DNA of 64,000 bases from the NCBI GenBank assembly GCA_963665405.2, contig OY762261.2, forward strand, positions 186,001-250,000, given 5' to 3'. The stretch comes from G963665405 sp963665405 (GTDB taxonomy: Bacteria; Chloroflexota; Dehalococcoidia; Lucifugimonadales; G963665405). The notes beneath the pieces were generated by a model, which saw only the letters and a list, made by a program, of their open reading frames with translations, did no database searches and was not told the origin of the DNA. The position numbers and the translations under genes are program-made. Shown here piece after piece: positions 27,459 to 36,290 of this stretch (the first letter of the stretch is position 1; each line of letters opens with the position of its first letter).

Positions 27459-27713
27459 ATGCCCCGTAAACGCGCCGATTACAGAAAGACCTTCCACGTC
27501 TTCCCCAAGGACTTCCCCCGAAGGCTGGAGCGGTTCAAGGAAGCCTCCGGCCTGACCTGGCGGGAGATCGCCCGGCGTCTGGGGACCAACACCCTCACCC
27601 TCCGGCGGTGGCGGGCCGGAGCCCAGCCAAACTCCAAGCACTTCCTGGCGCTGCTGGAGTTGGCCCAGGAGCTCGGTCTCGGCCATCTCTTCCCCCTGGG
27701 CAGAGGAGACTAA
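27459..27713 (+). CDS. HTH-domain protein, paralogue of the previous gene
   Basis: 84 residues. A basic N-terminus (MPRKRADYRKTF) is followed by the HTH (FKEASGLTWREIARRLGTNTLTLRRWRAG) and an amphipathic helix. It lies four bases after its paralogue, so the two are cotranscribed. Regulation of the element or of its transfer genes is plausible but not shown. Confidence 0.72.
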   Translation: MPRKRADYRKTFHVFPKDFPRRLERFKEASGLTWREIARRLGTNTLTLRRWRAGAQPNSKHFLALLELAQELGLGHLFPLGRGD

Positions 27714-28028
27714 GGCGTCTCCCAGAGCAGGCGGATCGGCGCTGCGTAGAGCTCGCCCCGAAGCTGGCGCTCCTCTCACCGTTTACCTCGGCCGATTGCA
27801 ACCCTAGCCCTCGGCGGATTGAAACGTGCCCCCCGACTGGAAAGACAGCCATCCTAGTAAAGGGTTCTTGGATGAACCCCCCTATAAGGGGATGCACCGA
27901 CGAACCCCCTTATAGGGGATTACCCCCAACTCTCCAGCAACTCACACTGGATAGTGAGCGAACACTCGCTAGCTTGGCGGGAGGGAAGTGGCCCCCCCAG
28001 CCCTTCAATTAGATACGGGAATAGCGAT
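27714..28028. other. Gene-free leader upstream of the small hypothetical gene
   Basis: 315 bases with no supported gene. The middle holds the paired palindromes at 27879-27918. Otherwise only spurious reading frames are present. Confidence 0.45.
27879..27918. repeat. Paired near-palindromes, operator-like
   Basis: CCCCTATAAGGGG (27879-27891) and CCCCTTATAGGGG (27906-27918) are reverse complements of each other, 14 bases apart, and each is nearly self-palindromic. Each is preceded by GAAC and followed by GAT. The regular layout suggests a binding site for a dimeric regulator, perhaps one of the HTH proteins just upstream. A recombination accessory site is another option. Confidence 0.55.
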
Positions 28029-28241
28029 ATGGAAGAGACCAAGAACCAGGACAAACCGAAAAGCGCCAAGAGGGGCGTCTCGGAGTTGGGGGTCGTGAGC
28101 ATCGACTTCAACCCCGGCCCCGACGCCCAGGACCGGTTTCGCCGTCTCTTTACCTTGCTCGTCAAGTACGCGACCAAGGACATGCTCCCTGCTCCCGACG
28201 CGGACTCTTCATCAGAGGACGGCAGCGAGGTAGAGGGCTGA
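28029..28241 (+). CDS. Small acidic-tailed protein of unknown function
   Basis: 70 residues from the ATG at 28029. A helical middle (AQDRFRRLFTLLVKYATKDM) is followed by a Asp/Ser/Glu-rich tail. Its TGA overlaps the start of the next gene (TGATG), so the two are translated together. No family was recognised. Confidence 0.6.
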   Translation: MEETKNQDKPKSAKRGVSELGVVSIDFNPGPDAQDRFRRLFTLLVKYATKDMLPAPDADSSSEDGSEVEG

Positions 28242-29077
28242 TGCATCCCGCGCACTCGTTGATCGTCATCAGCCTGGGCGGAGGAGTACAGTCCTCCGTC
28301 ATGGCGCTCATGGCAAGCCAGGGAGCATTCGACGCCATCCCCGACTGCGCCATCTTCGCCGACACCCACTGGGAGCCTCCCAGTCTCTACACCCACCTGG
28401 ACTGGCTGTCCAGGCAGCTCAGCTTTCCCCTATACGTCGTGGACAACGGCCGGAGCCTCCGCGAGGACGTCAAGTCCCTCACAAACCACTCAGGCAACCA
28501 CGGCTTTGTAGACGTTCCCCTCTATCTGAAGGGAAGGAACGGCCACGGCGACGGCATGGGACGGCGGCAGTGCACCGAGCACTACAAAATCAGGCCGATT
28601 CGCCGCAAGATACGGGAGCTTCTGGACCTGGGAAGAGGGCAGCGAGTCCCCGCCGACACCACCGTCGAGCTGTGGCTGGGCATCTCCACCGACGAGGCCA
28701 TCCGCATGAAGCCCTCTCGCGATAGATGGATACAGAACCGTTACCCCCTCATCGAAGCTGGGATGTCCAGGAAAGACTGCCTCCACTGGTGGAACACCCG
28801 CTACGACCGGCCACTGGAGCGTTCGGCCTGCATCGGCTGCCCATACCAGTCACGGCAGCGGTGGGTCGAGACCAAGCGCAGGTGGCCGGAGCTGTTCGCT
28901 GAGGCGGTCGAGATTGACGCCAAACTCAGAGGACGGCTGGCCTTCGCCAAGGAGCCCTACCTGCATCCACGACGGGTGCCCCTCGCGCAGGCGGTCAGCC
29001 TCGATGAGGCGGAGTTGGGAACGGACGGGCAATCGGACGGGTTCGGAAACGAGTGCGAGGGGCACTGTGGGCTCTAA
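28241..29077 (+). CDS. PAPS-reductase-like (adenine nucleotide alpha-hydrolase) protein, mobile-element type
   Basis: 278 residues. The PP-loop is SLGGGVQSSVMAL near the N-terminus, followed by FADTHWEPPS, then the conserved basic RRQCTEHYKIRPIRR and the late SACIGCPYQSRQRW. Cysteines in the last two motifs and in the tail (CEGHC) could hold a metal or FeS cluster. These proteins occur in phages and integrative elements; they resemble PAPS reductase and the DndC ATP pyrophosphatase but lack proof of sulfur chemistry. The start overlaps the upstream small gene. The role in the element is unknown. Confidence 0.8.
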   Translation: MHPAHSLIVISLGGGVQSSVMALMASQGAFDAIPDCAIFADTHWEPPSLYTHLDWLSRQLSFPLYVVDNGRSLREDVKSLTNHSGNHGFVDVPLYLKGRNGHGDGMGRRQCTEHYKIRPIRRKIRELLDLGRGQRVPADTTVELWLGISTDEAIRMKPSRDRWIQNRYPLIEAGMSRKDCLHWWNTRYDRPLERSACIGCPYQSRQRWVETKRRWPELFAEAVEIDAKLRGRLAFAKEPYLHPRRVPLAQAVSLDEAELGTDGQSDGFGNECEGHCGL

Positions 29078-29158
29078 GGGGCCGCATTCACGACGAGACG
29101 GCGGGGAGCCTATTTTCTAGTCGCCAAGGCGCTTCACTGCTGCGGAGAGGAGGGCGCT

Positions 29159-30355
29159 ATGGCAGAAAGAGCGGAGGAGCGGGTCATGAAGAAGACGGTC
29201 GCAGCTGGCGAGCTTGATGCTCCGTATCAAGTGGTCTTTGGAGATGTGTCGAAGATTGTCGATGCCGCCAGGGACTCGGCAACCCGTTCGGTGAAGTTGA
29301 TCGGGCATCGCATCGTTGAGTTCGAGCAGTCAGGAGAAGAGCGGGCTACGTACGGGACCGCGCTCATGGAAAGACTGGCGGCGGACTTGACCCAGCGGTT
29401 TGGACGCGGCTTCTCCCGTCAGAACATCCAATACATGCGTCTCTTCTACGTCTCATATCCATCCGATCAGATTCGCCAGGCGCTGTCTGGCAAATTGGCT
29501 CGATCACCTAGGCGTCGAATACGCCAGACGGCGTCGGGCGAATCCGACACCACTTCCATTGAAATACGCCTGGGAGAGCTTCTCGCGGCCTTTCCGCTGC
29601 CCTGGTCCGCCTATGTGAGGCTGCTCTCGGTCAAGAACACAAGCGCCCGTGAATTCTATGGAGCCGAGGCGCTGCGAGGAGGCTGGTCGGTTCGCCAGCT
29701 CGACCGGCAGATCAATTCCCAGTTCTACGAGCGCACCGCCCTGTCGAAGAACAAGGCCGCCATGCTGACGGAGGGGCAGAAGCCCCGTCACGAAGATCGC
29801 GTGGAGATCAAAGACCCGTTCGTCCTCGAATTCCTCGACCTCAAGGACGAGTACTCCGAAAGCGATCTGGAAGAGGCGCTCATCCTCCACCTGGAGACCT
29901 TCCTCCTGGAACTGGGCGGTGACTTCTGCTTTATGGGCCGCCAAAGGCGTCTGCGCATCGGTGACAAATGGTACCGGGTGGACCTGCTGTTCTTTCACCG
30001 GCGGCTGCGATGTCTGGTAGTCATCGACCTCAAGATCGGTGGTTTCACTCACGCCGACGCCGGGCAGATGCACCTCTACCTCAACTATGCGCGGGCGCAC
30101 TGGGACCGCGAGGGCGAGAATCCGCCCGTTGGACTGGTCCTCTGCTCAGAAAAGGATGAGGCGCTGGCGCGGTATGCCCTCGAAGGCTTGCCAAACAACG
30201 TGATGGCAGCGGAGTACCGAATTACCCTGCCCAACGAGGAGCTTCTGGCAGCGGAGATTGACCGAACGCGGCAGGTGATAGAATCGCGCGGCTCGATAAC
30301 GTCAGAGGCTCCGCTAAGTAGCGGCACGCTGACAGTAGAGAATCCGAAAGAATGA
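29159..30355 (+). CDS. DUF1016 (YhcG-type) PD-(D/E)XK nuclease-like protein
   Basis: 398 residues. The N-terminal DUF1016_N region carries GRGFSRQNIQYMRLFY and WSAYVRLLSVKN. The C-terminal domain has a PD-(D/E)XK core: RVDLLFFHRRLRCLVVIDLKIGGFTHADAGQMHLYLNY, with D in the VDLLF strand and the D-x-K of IDLK. YhcG-type proteins are common in mobile elements and near restriction genes. A role in DNA processing, element maintenance or defence is plausible. A GGAG(A) site lies a few bases before the ATG at 29159. Confidence 0.85.
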   Translation: MAERAEERVMKKTVAAGELDAPYQVVFGDVSKIVDAARDSATRSVKLIGHRIVEFEQSGEERATYGTALMERLAADLTQRFGRGFSRQNIQYMRLFYVSYPSDQIRQALSGKLARSPRRRIRQTASGESDTTSIEIRLGELLAAFPLPWSAYVRLLSVKNTSAREFYGAEALRGGWSVRQLDRQINSQFYERTALSKNKAAMLTEGQKPRHEDRVEIKDPFVLEFLDLKDEYSESDLEEALILHLETFLLELGGDFCFMGRQRRLRIGDKWYRVDLLFFHRRLRCLVVIDLKIGGFTHADAGQMHLYLNYARAHWDREGENPPVGLVLCSEKDEALARYALEGLPNNVMAAEYRITLPNEELLAAEIDRTRQVIESRGSITSEAPLSSGTLTVENPKE

Positions 30356-30482
30356 GCAAGGCAACGCAACGAGCGGGAACGGCAGACCCATTAGCAACTG
30401 TGCCGATGGAATTCGTTGGCGATTCCGTGGAGCCTGCGATGCAACAAAGGGGGCCTGGCGCAGCGCATTTGAGAATGGCCCT

Positions 30483-30511
30483 TTGACGGTGCCCCGGCCA
30501 CAGTGTAAAAT
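30483..30511 (+). promoter_or_regulatory. Sigma-70 type promoter of the candidate small RNA
   Basis: TTGACG at 30483-30488 and TAAAAT at 30506-30511 are exactly 17 bases apart. No ribosome site and start codon follow within the next 120 bases; a structured stretch and a terminator do. Confidence 0.65.
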
Positions 30512-30517
30512 GCTGGG

Positions 30518-30640
30518 TAGAGGTTGGCCCGGCGATGCGCGAACACCCCGGGCCGTGGCTCCACCTGTAGGTCAGGTGATGCGATGTGATTGTACTACTC
30601 GCAGACCCGCTCCCGACAGGAGGCGGGTCTCTTTCATTTC
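30518..30640 (+). ncRNA. Candidate small RNA of about 120 nt upstream of the serine recombinase
   Basis: The unit has a good promoter at its 5' end and an intrinsic terminator at its 3' end. In between are two clean hairpins: GGCCCGG...CCGGGCC around 30526-30553, and CACCTG-TAGGT-CAGGTG around 30565-30580. GTAG near the 5' end can pair with CTAC before the terminator, closing a multibranch fold. No open frame of note fits. It resembles none of the common structured RNAs (tmRNA, RNase P, SRP, 6S). A cis leader that controls the recombinase gene is the main alternative, since that gene starts 26 bases after the terminator. Confidence 0.55.
30603..30640 (+). terminator. Intrinsic terminator
   Basis: The inverted repeat AGACCCGCTCC / GGAGGCGGGTCT (one bulged base) closes a five-base loop and is followed by CTTTCATTTC, a moderately T-rich tail. 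Confidence 0.7.
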
Positions 30641-30666
30641 AGGCAGGTACAAACAAGGAGGCAATC

Positions 30667-32416
30667 ATGGCGAGAATCAAGGCACTGAGGCAAGTCGACC
30701 AAGAGGGCGGCCATCTACGCCCGCGTCTCGGATAAGAGCCAGGCTGAGGACGACAAGACCTCCCTCACCGAGCAGACCACCGAGATGGAAGCCTACTGCG
30801 AGGGCAAGGGCATGACCATCACCGCCCGCTATCAGGAGGTGGGCAGGGGTTGGTCCAAGAAGCGTCCCGAGTTCCAGAGGATGCTGGCCGACGCCAAACG
30901 GGGACGCTTCGACACCATCGTCTGCTGGAAGTCCGACCGGCTCAGCCGGGGGATGTACCCCGCAGCCGCCCTCATGGAGGTCGTTGAGGCGTATCAGATT
31001 CAGCTTGAAGCGGTCATGGACGCCATTGACATGAAGACCTTCGGCCTGATGGCCGCCATCGGCAAGATCGAGCTCGACAACTTCAGGGAGCGGGCCTCTA
31101 TGGGCAAGCGCGGCTCGGCCAAGCAGGGGAGAATGCCCGTCGGCGCACTCTCCTACGGATACCGCATCGGAGACGACGGCAAACCGGAGATATACGAGCC
31201 CGAGGCAGAGGTCGTCCGGCGCATCTTCCACATGTACGTCCACGAGGGAATGTCCGGGTCGACCATCAGCCGCCAACTGGCCAGGGACAACGCCCCTACT
31301 TTCAATCCGGGTTCTCGATGGCATAAATCCTTCCTCAGCGCTCTTCTGGGGAAGGAGGTCTACAAAGGAAACTGGTGGTACGGCAAGTCCCGCTGGGTTG
31401 CCACGGAGGGCGGAGAGACGGTCTACGCCCAACCGCAAGACGCCTGGATCAAGGTGCCCTTCCCGCCGCTGGTGGACGAGCAGACCTGGGACCGGGCGCA
31501 GGCCATCAAGAAGCAGAGGAAGACACAATCCACCCGCAACACCAAGATATTCTACCTGCTTCAACACCTCGTCAGGTGCGCCGAATGCGGGCGGCTCTTC
31601 GCCTGCAAGTCAACGACCCGCAGGACCGTGAAATCCAATGGCAGTATCTACAAGTACAACCTGAAGACCCCTTATCGGCACTATCACTGCTACGGAATGC
31701 TGAGCGAGGGCCTTCGGTGCAGGGAGCGGTCCCACATCAAGGCCGGACAGTTGGAGGAGCTGGTCTGGAGCCAGGTCAAGGAGATGATCCAGAATCCCGA
31801 GCTCATCGTGGCCGGCATCGAGGCTCTGGATACACAGGGAGAGGACGGGCTGGGAAAGCGGATCGCCAGGGCGGAGCGCGATCTCCAGAAGGTCCAGATC
31901 GAAGAGGAAAGAGCCATCAGGCTGTACGTGTCGGGGAAGATTAAGGAAGACCAACTCGACCAGCAACGCAAGTTCATCCTCGAACGGCTGGAAACCGCTC
32001 GGGAGAAGCTGGACGACCTCCGCGCCAGGGAGTCGATGGCATCTGAGAAGCGGGGCCTGATGGAGAACCTTGTCCAGTGGGCTGGGAAGTTCGGCAAAGG
32101 GTTGGATAACCTGCCCGACGAGAAGCGCCGGGATGTCCTGCGGCTGCTCGTCGATCAGATCTTGGTCGATCGTAACAACAACGTCAGCATTACCCTGGGT
32201 ATTCCAACAGAAGATTTTGTGTCGATTGAGAAAGAGGAATCACGGTGCCCCATCTCCGCGAAGCAGCCGGCTGTCACGAGCCCGACGTATCCGGCTCCAA
32301 TTACGGTAATGCTTGCCATATATCTTCCTTGGGTGAGGTTCTCGGAGGTCACGGGTAGCTCGACCGAGCGTCAGGCTATCAACGCAAGGGTTGAGGGTCG
32401 GTGTGCGCACGGTTAG
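30667..32416 (+). CDS. Large serine recombinase/integrase, frameshifted ahead of the catalytic serine
   Basis: An ATG at 30667 follows a strong AAGGAGG and encodes MARIKALR; the rest of the protein (STKRAAIYARVSDKSQ, with the catalytic serine in YARVS) is in the next frame. The second frame has no start codon before the serine, so a one-base slip near 30688-30698 must be repaired for an active enzyme. The remaining domains are complete: catalytic core (WKSDRLSRG), recombinase domain (GYRIGDDGKPEIYEPEAEVVRRIF), zinc ribbon (CAECGRLFACK, later CR) and a coiled coil (about residues 370-430). The last 45 or so residues are translated from antisense ugd sequence past the element end, so the native C-terminus was different. 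Confidence 0.85.
32245..32319 (-). pseudogene. ugd: 5' fragment of UDP-glucose 6-dehydrogenase gene
   Basis: An ATG at 32319 follows AAGGAAG and encodes 25 residues of an unmistakable Ugd N-terminus: MASITVIGAGYVGLVTAGCF then AEMGH, including the GxGxxG nucleotide-binding loop. After AEMGH the family sequence ends at about 32243, where the serine-recombinase element begins. The rest of the gene is not found in the window. The enzyme would oxidise UDP-glucose to UDP-glucuronate. The fragment marks the attachment site of the element. Confidence 0.8.
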
Positions 32417-32664
32417 AGAAGGGTTACAAATGGTTGGAGCGGGAGCGGAAGACCAGCGCCGGCGTCATCTCGCGGCGCCGCACGTCCCTACGCCACCAGG
32501 GGGAGACGCCACCGCGGCCACGTAGAGAACGGACGTGGAGGAGCTGTCGCGTGAGTCTGTGGCGCTACCTCGTACTGGACTCCAGTCCCAATTCCGACTG
32601 GATTCTCACCGGGTGATCGCGCCGGCGTACTATGCTGCTGGGGCTGGGAGGCCCGAGAGCGCCA

Positions 32665-32961
32665 ATGAGATCAATTGCCATCCAAAGAAAGTACTCGCCG
32701 GTAGCATTGTTCATTCTGGCGAACATCGCGGACGCCGCGACCACGATGGCATCACTGAACGGCGGCGTGCGGGAGATAAACCCGGTGGTGGCCGCTCTGA
32801 TAGGCAGCCTGGGGCTCGAGACGGCGATGGCCGTAAAGATCCTGGTGGCGAGTGCCGCGGGCGCGCTGCTCTACTGGCGAAGACGCATGACCGTCCTGAC
32901 CGTTCTCACAATAGGACTGGTGCTCGTCTCGCTGAACAACGCGTTGATGTCGTTCTTCTAG
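32665..32961 (+). CDS. DUF5658-type small membrane protein
   Basis: 98 residues from the ATG at 32665 (an earlier ATG at 32632 is possible). Three hydrophobic segments; the first contains NIADAATTMASLNGGVREINPVV, the DUF5658 pattern of an N-D-T(T) motif followed by a REINP turn. The role of this family is unknown. The gene stands alone, with a divergent large protease gene beyond it. Confidence 0.72.
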   Translation: MRSIAIQRKYSPVALFILANIADAATTMASLNGGVREINPVVAALIGSLGLETAMAVKILVASAAGALLYWRRRMTVLTVLTIGLVLVSLNNALMSFF

Positions 32962-33044
32962 AGACCTCTGCCTCGAACGAGCAGTCGCTCGCCGCGGGCC
33001 TCAGGCGAGTCCTGAATCGGGACGGAGAGCCTGCGTTGGGGGGG

Positions 33045-36000
33045 TCAGGCCGAGGCCAAGATCAGCTCGACGTTGTCGAAGGCCTGGCCCGAGAAGTTCT
33101 TCTCGTTGAGCGCATCGGTGAAGAACCGCACCGTATCCAGGCTCACCAGGTTGTCGAACGGCACCAGTGACTGGATCAGGGCTCCGTCTATGTACACGTC
33201 GTAGGTGTGGGCAGCCAGGTCCGCTACTATCTTCACCGTCGCCGTCCCGCTCACCTGCACCAGAGCCGTGTTCGTCCCCGAGGCGCGGTGCCCCAGGCTC
33301 TCGTGTGCTCCTCCGATCTGGGTCCAGATCAGGTTCACACCGACCCCCGCGTCCTGGTCGCCGTCGCTCATCTGGGCTCCGTCCCCCAGCTGCATGAACA
33401 GCCGGTAGGTGTTCTCGGAGCCGCTCCTGGTCCAGTCGAAGTCGAATTGCCACACCACCGTCCCCGTCGACACCGCCGCGAAGGACCGCCTTACCAACGG
33501 CCGGTTTGTCGCATCCGACGTATCCCCGAAGTACAGCGTGTTACCGCTTATGGAGACCGAGGCACCTGACTGCTCAACCTCTACCCAGTCCTGTCCAACC
33601 GTCGAGCTGTTCGGTCGGTTGAAGTCATCGCTCAGCAGTATAGCGCTTGACCCGTCGTCGTCTGTGTTGGTGACCGAAACGTCGTCAGGGTCGATTCCGG
33701 CGTACTCCGCCGCTCCCGTCGCAGGTGCCGTGACGACACTGTACCCGATGTCTCCGTCGTCCACGTCGTCGTCAACACCGGTCACCGTCACGGTCTGGGC
33801 AGTATTCCAGTTGGCGGAAGTGAACGTAAGTGTGGTCGTCGAGACCGTCCCCTCGCCGACATTGCTCGATGAGATTCCGATGGTCACGTTGTCAGTAGGC
33901 TCGCTGTCCAGCACCACCGTGAACGCGTCGGTCCCGCCAGCCTCAGTCGTCACCAGTCCGGACGTCGGGCTCACCGTGATCCCAGGCGTAGGGCCCGGCC
34001 CTGACGACGCAACGCTGATCTCGACGTTGTCGAAGGCCTGGCCCGAAAAGTGCTTCTCGTTGAGCGCGTCCGTGAAGAACCGCACCGTATCCAGGCTCAC
34101 CAGATTGTCGAACGGCACCAGAGCCTGGATGAGTATCCCATCGATGTATACGTCGTACGTGTGGGCGGCCAGATCCGCTACGATCCTCAACGTCGCCGCT
34201 CCGCTCACCTCCGCCAGGCCCGTGTTGGACCCGGAGTTGCGATGTGCCAGGGTCTGGTTCACTCCACCGATCTTGGTCCAGATGAGGTTTACGCCCACGC
34301 CCGTGTCCTGCGCGTTGTCACTCATCTGGGCCCCGTCGCCCAGCTGCATGAACAGTCGGTAGGTCTTCTCAGCTCTGTCCCACTTCCAGTCGAAGTCGAA
34401 CTGCCACTCTACCGTCCCAGCCGAGACCGTGGCGAACGACCGCCTTACCATGGGCCGGTTCGTCGCGTCCGACGTATCCCCAAAGTACAGCCTGTTCCCG
34501 CTTATGGAGACCGTGGCACTGGACTGCTCGACCTCCACCCAGCCCTGTCCCACCGTGGAGCTGTTGGGTCTGTTGAAGTCGTCGCTCAGGAGTATGCCAG
34601 CCGACACGTCGTCGTCCGTATTGGTAACAGACACATCGTCAGCGTCGATCCCGACGTACTCGGCGGCGCCCGTCGCAGGTGCCGTGACGATCGTGTAGAC
34701 GATGTCCCCGTCGTCCACGCTGTCGTCCACACCGGTCACGGTGACGGTCTGCGCCGTGCTCCAGTTGGCGGGCGTGAAGGTCAGGGTGGTCGTCGACACC
34801 GTCCCCTCCCCGAGATCGCTCGACGAGACTCCGATGGCCACGTCAGCAGTAGGCTCGCTGTCAAGCACCACCGTGAAGCTGTCGGTCCCGCCCCCCTCGG
34901 TCGTCACCAGTCCCGATACAGGGCTCACCGTGATCCCAGGCGTCGGTCCCGACGTCAGGGCATTGGCGGCATTCAGCCTCCCGCCGGTCACTGTGACGCC
35001 GCTCAGTCCCGGGACTGGATCGACGCCGCTCAGGATGCGATCCTTTACCTGCGCCGGTGTCAGACCGGGAAACTGACTGTAGACGAGCGCGGCCACGCCG
35101 GAGGCGTGGGGCGTCGCCATGGAGGTACCGCTAAAGGAATCATAGCCGTCGAAAGGAACCGTGCTGAGAATGCTGACCCCGGGAGCGGCAAGGTCGACCG
35201 AGATGTTACCGAAGTTGGAGAAGGATGCCAGGCTGTCGTTGTGGTCCGTGGCCGCAACGGCGATCAGGTTGGCGGAGTCGTAGCTCGAAGGGTAATGGGG
35301 AAACGAGTCGTTGTCGTCTCCGACTCCATCCGAGCCGCCGTTACCGGCAGCCGCCACGAACACACAACCGCATGCTTCAATAGCAGACTTCAGCGCCTGA
35401 TTGAAGGACCCGCCACCCCAGCTCGCGTTGATGACCTGAGCCCCCTGATCCGCTGCGTACTCGATCGCCGCGATCGCGTCCGAGGTGAACCTCCCGGACG
35501 GCCCGATGAACTTCAGGATCATCAGGCTGGCGCTCCAGCTGACACCGGTCACGCCAACGCCGTTGTTGCCCACCGCGGCGATAGTGCCAGCCACATGGGT
35601 CCCGTGCTCGTCCTCGGCGCTGGAGCAGAACAGCCAGTCCGCGTTGTCGAAGAAGTTCCAGCCGTGGACGTCGTCAATCTTGCCGTTGCCGTCATTGTCG
35701 ATGCCGTCGCCCGGGATCTCGCCAGGGTTGGTCCAGAGATTGGCAGCCAGGTCGGGGTGCGTCGACACGGGGTCAGAGAAGCAACCCGGAACGCCGATAG
35801 CTGGCCTTGCGACCTGAGCGCCCGTGTCGATGATCGCTACCAGCACGCTGGAATCGCCGGTCGTGGTGTTCCAGGCCTCAGGGGCGTCGATGTCGGCATC
35901 GGGGGTGCCGCCGGCCTGGCCGGTGTTGTTCAGACCCCACTGGTCGCCGTACTGGGGGTCGTTCGGGGATTGATCGACGTAGATCGTGAGGTCGAGCTCG

Positions 36001-36290
36001 ACCGTCTCCGCGTTTCCGTCGGACAGAATCCTACTCAGCGCGCTCGCCGGCAGGCTTGCGGCGATCGCCGGGATGATATGGTAGACGTACTTGACTGTCC
36101 CTCCCAGCTTCCTGATATCTTCGATATCGACGTCATCCGGACCGTCGAAAAAGGAGATGATCACGTCTACCCGATCCCCGGTGTCTCGGGCGGCCTGGGG
36201 TAGCGGGTTCCCGTGGGCTGAGGGCGAAACGGCGAAGGCGAGCAGCAGCGCCGTCAGCGCAATCGCGGTGTGGAGCGCGCGCGTCCTCAT
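33045..36290 (-). CDS. Secreted subtilisin-like serine protease with duplicated C-terminal modules
   Basis: 1081 residues. A signal peptide (1-27, cut after AHG or nearby) and an I9-type propeptide region (about 40-105) precede the peptidase S8 domain with Asp155 (VAIIDTGA), His229 (EHGTHVAG) and Ser390 (GTSMATPHASG). The C-terminal half is two copies of a unit of about 300 residues: a Calx-beta-like module (GITVSP.SGLVTTE..GTD.FTVVLDSEPT, with VDDG and NTDDD calcium-like turns) and a lectin-like module (LLSDDFNRPNSSTVG, WQFDFDW). It is probably exported and may act on extracellular protein. No anchor signal is seen. Confidence 0.9.
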   Translation of the reverse strand: MRTRALHTAIALTALLLAFAVSPSAHGNPLPQAARDTGDRVDVIISFFDGPDDVDIEDIRKLGGTVKYVYHIIPAIAASLPASALSRILSDGNAETVELDLTIYVDQSPNDPQYGDQWGLNNTGQAGGTPDADIDAPEAWNTTTGDSSVLVAIIDTGAQVARPAIGVPGCFSDPVSTHPDLAANLWTNPGEIPGDGIDNDGNGKIDDVHGWNFFDNADWLFCSSAEDEHGTHVAGTIAAVGNNGVGVTGVSWSASLMILKFIGPSGRFTSDAIAAIEYAADQGAQVINASWGGGSFNQALKSAIEACGCVFVAAAGNGGSDGVGDDNDSFPHYPSSYDSANLIAVAATDHNDSLASFSNFGNISVDLAAPGVSILSTVPFDGYDSFSGTSMATPHASGVAALVYSQFPGLTPAQVKDRILSGVDPVPGLSGVTVTGGRLNAANALTSGPTPGITVSPVSGLVTTEGGGTDSFTVVLDSEPTADVAIGVSSSDLGEGTVSTTTLTFTPANWSTAQTVTVTGVDDSVDDGDIVYTIVTAPATGAAEYVGIDADDVSVTNTDDDVSAGILLSDDFNRPNSSTVGQGWVEVEQSSATVSISGNRLYFGDTSDATNRPMVRRSFATVSAGTVEWQFDFDWKWDRAEKTYRLFMQLGDGAQMSDNAQDTGVGVNLIWTKIGGVNQTLAHRNSGSNTGLAEVSGAATLRIVADLAAHTYDVYIDGILIQALVPFDNLVSLDTVRFFTDALNEKHFSGQAFDNVEISVASSGPGPTPGITVSPTSGLVTTEAGGTDAFTVVLDSEPTDNVTIGISSSNVGEGTVSTTTLTFTSANWNTAQTVTVTGVDDDVDDGDIGYSVVTAPATGAAEYAGIDPDDVSVTNTDDDGSSAILLSDDFNRPNSSTVGQDWVEVEQSGASVSISGNTLYFGDTSDATNRPLVRRSFAAVSTGTVVWQFDFDWTRSGSENTYRLFMQLGDGAQMSDGDQDAGVGVNLIWTQIGGAHESLGHRASGTNTALVQVSGTATVKIVADLAAHTYDVYIDGALIQSLVPFDNLVSLDTVRFFTDALNEKNFSGQAFDNVELILASA

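Noticed and set aside
27879..27918. CRISPR-like spacing of the two palindromes
   Set aside because: Only two mirrored units, no further repeats and no cas genes; not an array.
28241..29077. Assimilatory sulfate-reduction enzyme (CysH)
   Set aside because: Mobile-element context, an altered PP-loop and no cys genes nearby; housekeeping sulfate reduction is not supported.
34050..36203. 717-codon plus-strand frame opposite the subtilase
   Set aside because: Antisense shadow; the minus strand has the catalytic triad and signal peptide.
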